Shown in pieces: positions 6,297 to 6,954 of a DNA stretch of 6,954 nt. The notes beneath the pieces were generated by a model, which did no database searches, was not told the DNA's origin, and saw only the letters and a list, made by a program, of their open reading frames with translations. Every line of letters starts with the position of its first letter. Position 1 is the stretch's first letter. Source of the stretch: Deltaproteobacteria bacterium (lineage in GTDB: Bacteria > Desulfobacterota > DSM-4660 > Desulfatiglandales > Desulfatiglandaceae); contig JAFDAP010000083.1 in NCBI GenBank assembly GCA_019313765.1, forward strand, positions 1-6,954. The letters are read 5' to 3'. The position numbers and the translations under genes are program-made.

Positions 6297-6611
6297 AATC
6301 CCCTTTCGGAAAGATTGCTTTGTCAACAAGATTTGGCTCCTAAAAGAACAGCGGTTTCCATTAGGAAACGGTATGCATATTTTGAGGTGTTTTTCCACTT
6401 AAAGCCATCCCCTAATAGGGCTTTGATGGTTAAGGAGAAATATCAAAGATTGGTAGATCAATACCGGAAAAAGTGAAATAGGTCAATCAAGATCAATGCT
6501 GTGGTATTCCAGGGTATAGGGGCTCTCTTCTCAACATATTCCGAAAACAGGGATGAGTTTGACTACCTTGAAAAATTTAGATCCAAAGGGCAGGGAAAAC
6601 TTGATCGATAA
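6297..6611 (+). pseudogene. Possible decayed protein gene with in-frame TGA
   Basis: One reading phase is open from 6297 (after TGA 6294-6296) to TAA 6609-6611 except for a single TGA at 6474-6476, about 104 codons in all. Both halves read like ordinary soluble protein, for example KRYAYFEVFFHLKPSPN and KEKYQRLVDQYRKK before the stop, and INAVVFQGIGALFSTY and ENRDEFDYLEKFRSKG after it. There is no start codon with a ribosome site at the left end, and I recognise no family. A gene fragment truncated at its 5' end and interrupted by a nonsense mutation is the simplest reading. Chance openness in AT-rich DNA remains possible. Confidence 0.3.
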
Positions 6612-6703
6612 CAAGACCCCGATTGCTTTGTCATGTTTGGATACCTTGCCGATATCAACAAATCAAGCTGTTATGGAGCAAAATGAATGTAATCTTTAAT
6701 GAG

Positions 6704-6807
6704 TTGAGGGGACAGGCACTTTATGATCAGGGCATCGTGCACGCCCTCAGAAAACCGGCATATAACCACCCTGCCTGGTCTATTAATTAATTATTTGCCT
6801 GGTCCCC
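6704..6807 (+). repeat. REP/MITE-like element, copy 2 with imperfect inverted ends
   Basis: The left part (6704-6750) is the second copy of the repeat at 2584-2630. Its left end GGGGACAGGCA (6708-6718) faces TGCCTGGTCCCC (6796-6807), an imperfect inverted repeat with a single-base length difference that bounds about 100 bases. TGCCTGGTC also occurs as a 9-bp direct repeat (6772-6780 and 6796-6804) around an ATTAATTAAT tract. An inner stem AGGGC (6729-6733) / GCCCT (6743-6747) is fully paired. There is no ORF of transposase type inside, so if mobile it is non-autonomous. The right end overlaps the last codons and stop of the DnaE-like gene. Confidence 0.5.
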
Positions 6808-6954
6808 TTTTTCTACCCTTTTTCTCCACTGGCCTGATCGTCTCAGCAATTATCTTTACCGAATCTTCACCCCTTTCCGCATATCCCAGAACAACAATGG
6901 GATTATCATCTTTCAACAAGTCACGGGCCGCTTCATAAACATCAGGAAAGACCA
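6791..6954 (-). CDS. dnaE: DNA polymerase III alpha subunit, C-terminal fragment (OB-fold)
   Basis: The gene enters from the right edge with the first full codon at 6952-6950 and ends at TAA 6793-6791, giving 53 visible residues. VFPDVYEAARDLLKDDNPIV, followed by VLGYAERGEDSVKIIAETIRP, matches the pattern of the DnaE OB-fold, where a (V/L)FPD(V/L)(Y/F) strand precedes the last strands of the nucleic-acid-binding barrel. DnaE is the replicative polymerase catalytic subunit, and this domain contacts single-stranded template. In most DnaE proteins roughly 100 residues follow the OB-fold. Here the protein ends about 14 residues later with the basic tail KKGRKRGPGK. The final codons AGG-GGA-CCA-GGC-AAA are repeat sequence. 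Either this lineage has a short DnaE or the repeat truncated the gene. DnaE2 or another OB-fold protein is the alternative. Confidence 0.6.
   Translation of the reverse strand, partial: VFPDVYEAARDLLKDDNPIVVLGYAERGEDSVKIIAETIRPVEKKGRKRGPGK

Larger units (their letters stand above)
6186..6703. other. Intergenic stretch without an intact gene
   Basis: These roughly 500 bases lie between the permease start and repeat copy 2. No intact gene with a start codon and ribosome site is visible. The right two-thirds contains a protein-like rightward frame broken by a TGA. The promoter of the permease operon should lie here. TTGACA is readable on the minus strand at 6326-6321, but no good -10 follows at the proper spacing. 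A small hairpin GTTTCC-ATTA-GGAAAC lies at 6354-6369. Confidence 0.5.

Noticed and set aside
6354..6369. Hairpin GTTTCC-ATTA-GGAAAC as a terminator
   Set aside because: The six-base stem is real, but neither side carries a T-run, and it lies inside the possible decayed coding frame.
6474..6476. Selenocysteine codon reading of the in-frame TGA
   Set aside because: The residue would sit after a Lys-Lys run with no redox motif, no evident SECIS-like hairpin follows directly, and there is no proper start codon upstream. A nonsense mutation in a relic is simpler.
6553..6699. 48-codon rightward ORF starting ATG 6553
   Set aside because: It overlaps the tail of the protein-like frame in another phase and has no properly spaced Shine-Dalgarno. 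Its composition alone does not support a gene.
6723..6938. Rightward ORF over the right edge
   Set aside because: It lies antisense to the DnaE-like coding end and over the repeat element, has no ribosome site, and the opposite strand reads as a recognised OB-fold.
1..6954. CRISPR array, tRNA, rRNA or integrase/transposase gene
   Set aside because: No regularly spaced repeats, tRNA cloverleaf, rRNA segment or recombinase motif was found by reading both strands. The only repeats are the two REP-like copies.

Overview
The window looks like chromosomal DNA from a Gram-negative anaerobe, most likely a Desulfobacterota-type (delta-proteobacterial) organism. That placement is an inference. It rests on a CxxxC-type molybdopterin oxidoreductase, an HpnN/MmpL-like RND permease paired with a double cyclic-nucleotide-domain protein, a candidate sigma-54 promoter, and REP-like repeats carrying a GGGGACAGGCACT core. 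Nothing here fixes the species.

Layout from left to right. Positions 1-66 hold the first 22 codons of an unidentified leftward gene with an excellent ribosome site. Positions 83-498 are an AT-rich divergent control region. It contains an inverted repeat close to the leftward start, a sigma-54-like -24/-12 element pointing right, a partner TTGGCAT in the opposite orientation, a redox-operator-like dyad (TTTGAA-N4-TTCAAA), and a possible 21-codon leader ORF with its own Shine-Dalgarno. Next comes a rightward molybdopterin oxidoreductase of about 680 residues (start probably 499, stop 2547). It converges on a leftward two-gene unit: a 12-TM RND/MMPL permease (GTG start 6185, stop 3888), then, 43 bases downstream, a TPR-like protein with two cyclic-nucleotide domains (3844-2645). 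The second of these domains has lost its phosphate-binding arginine.

Positions 6186-6700 hold no intact gene. They contain a protein-like rightward reading frame broken by one TGA, probably a decayed gene. At the right edge is the C-terminal end of a leftward gene that reads as the OB-fold of DNA polymerase III alpha (DnaE). Its last residues are encoded by repeat sequence and it stops soon after the OB-fold.

The least conventional signal is a dispersed repeat present twice in the same orientation, exactly 4120 bases apart (2584-2630 and 6704-6750). Each copy lies at the 3' end of a leftward gene. Copy 2 has imperfect inverted termini (GGGGACAGGCA / TGCCTGGTCCCC) enclosing about 100 bases, which resembles a REP/MITE-type element.

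How the genes may work together: the permease and cyclic-nucleotide protein are probably co-transcribed, suggesting envelope transport or lipid export tuned by a cyclic-nucleotide signal (inference). The oxidoreductase appears to be a single-subunit cytoplasmic enzyme with its own regulatory region. No complete, clearly new defence or mobile system is visible.
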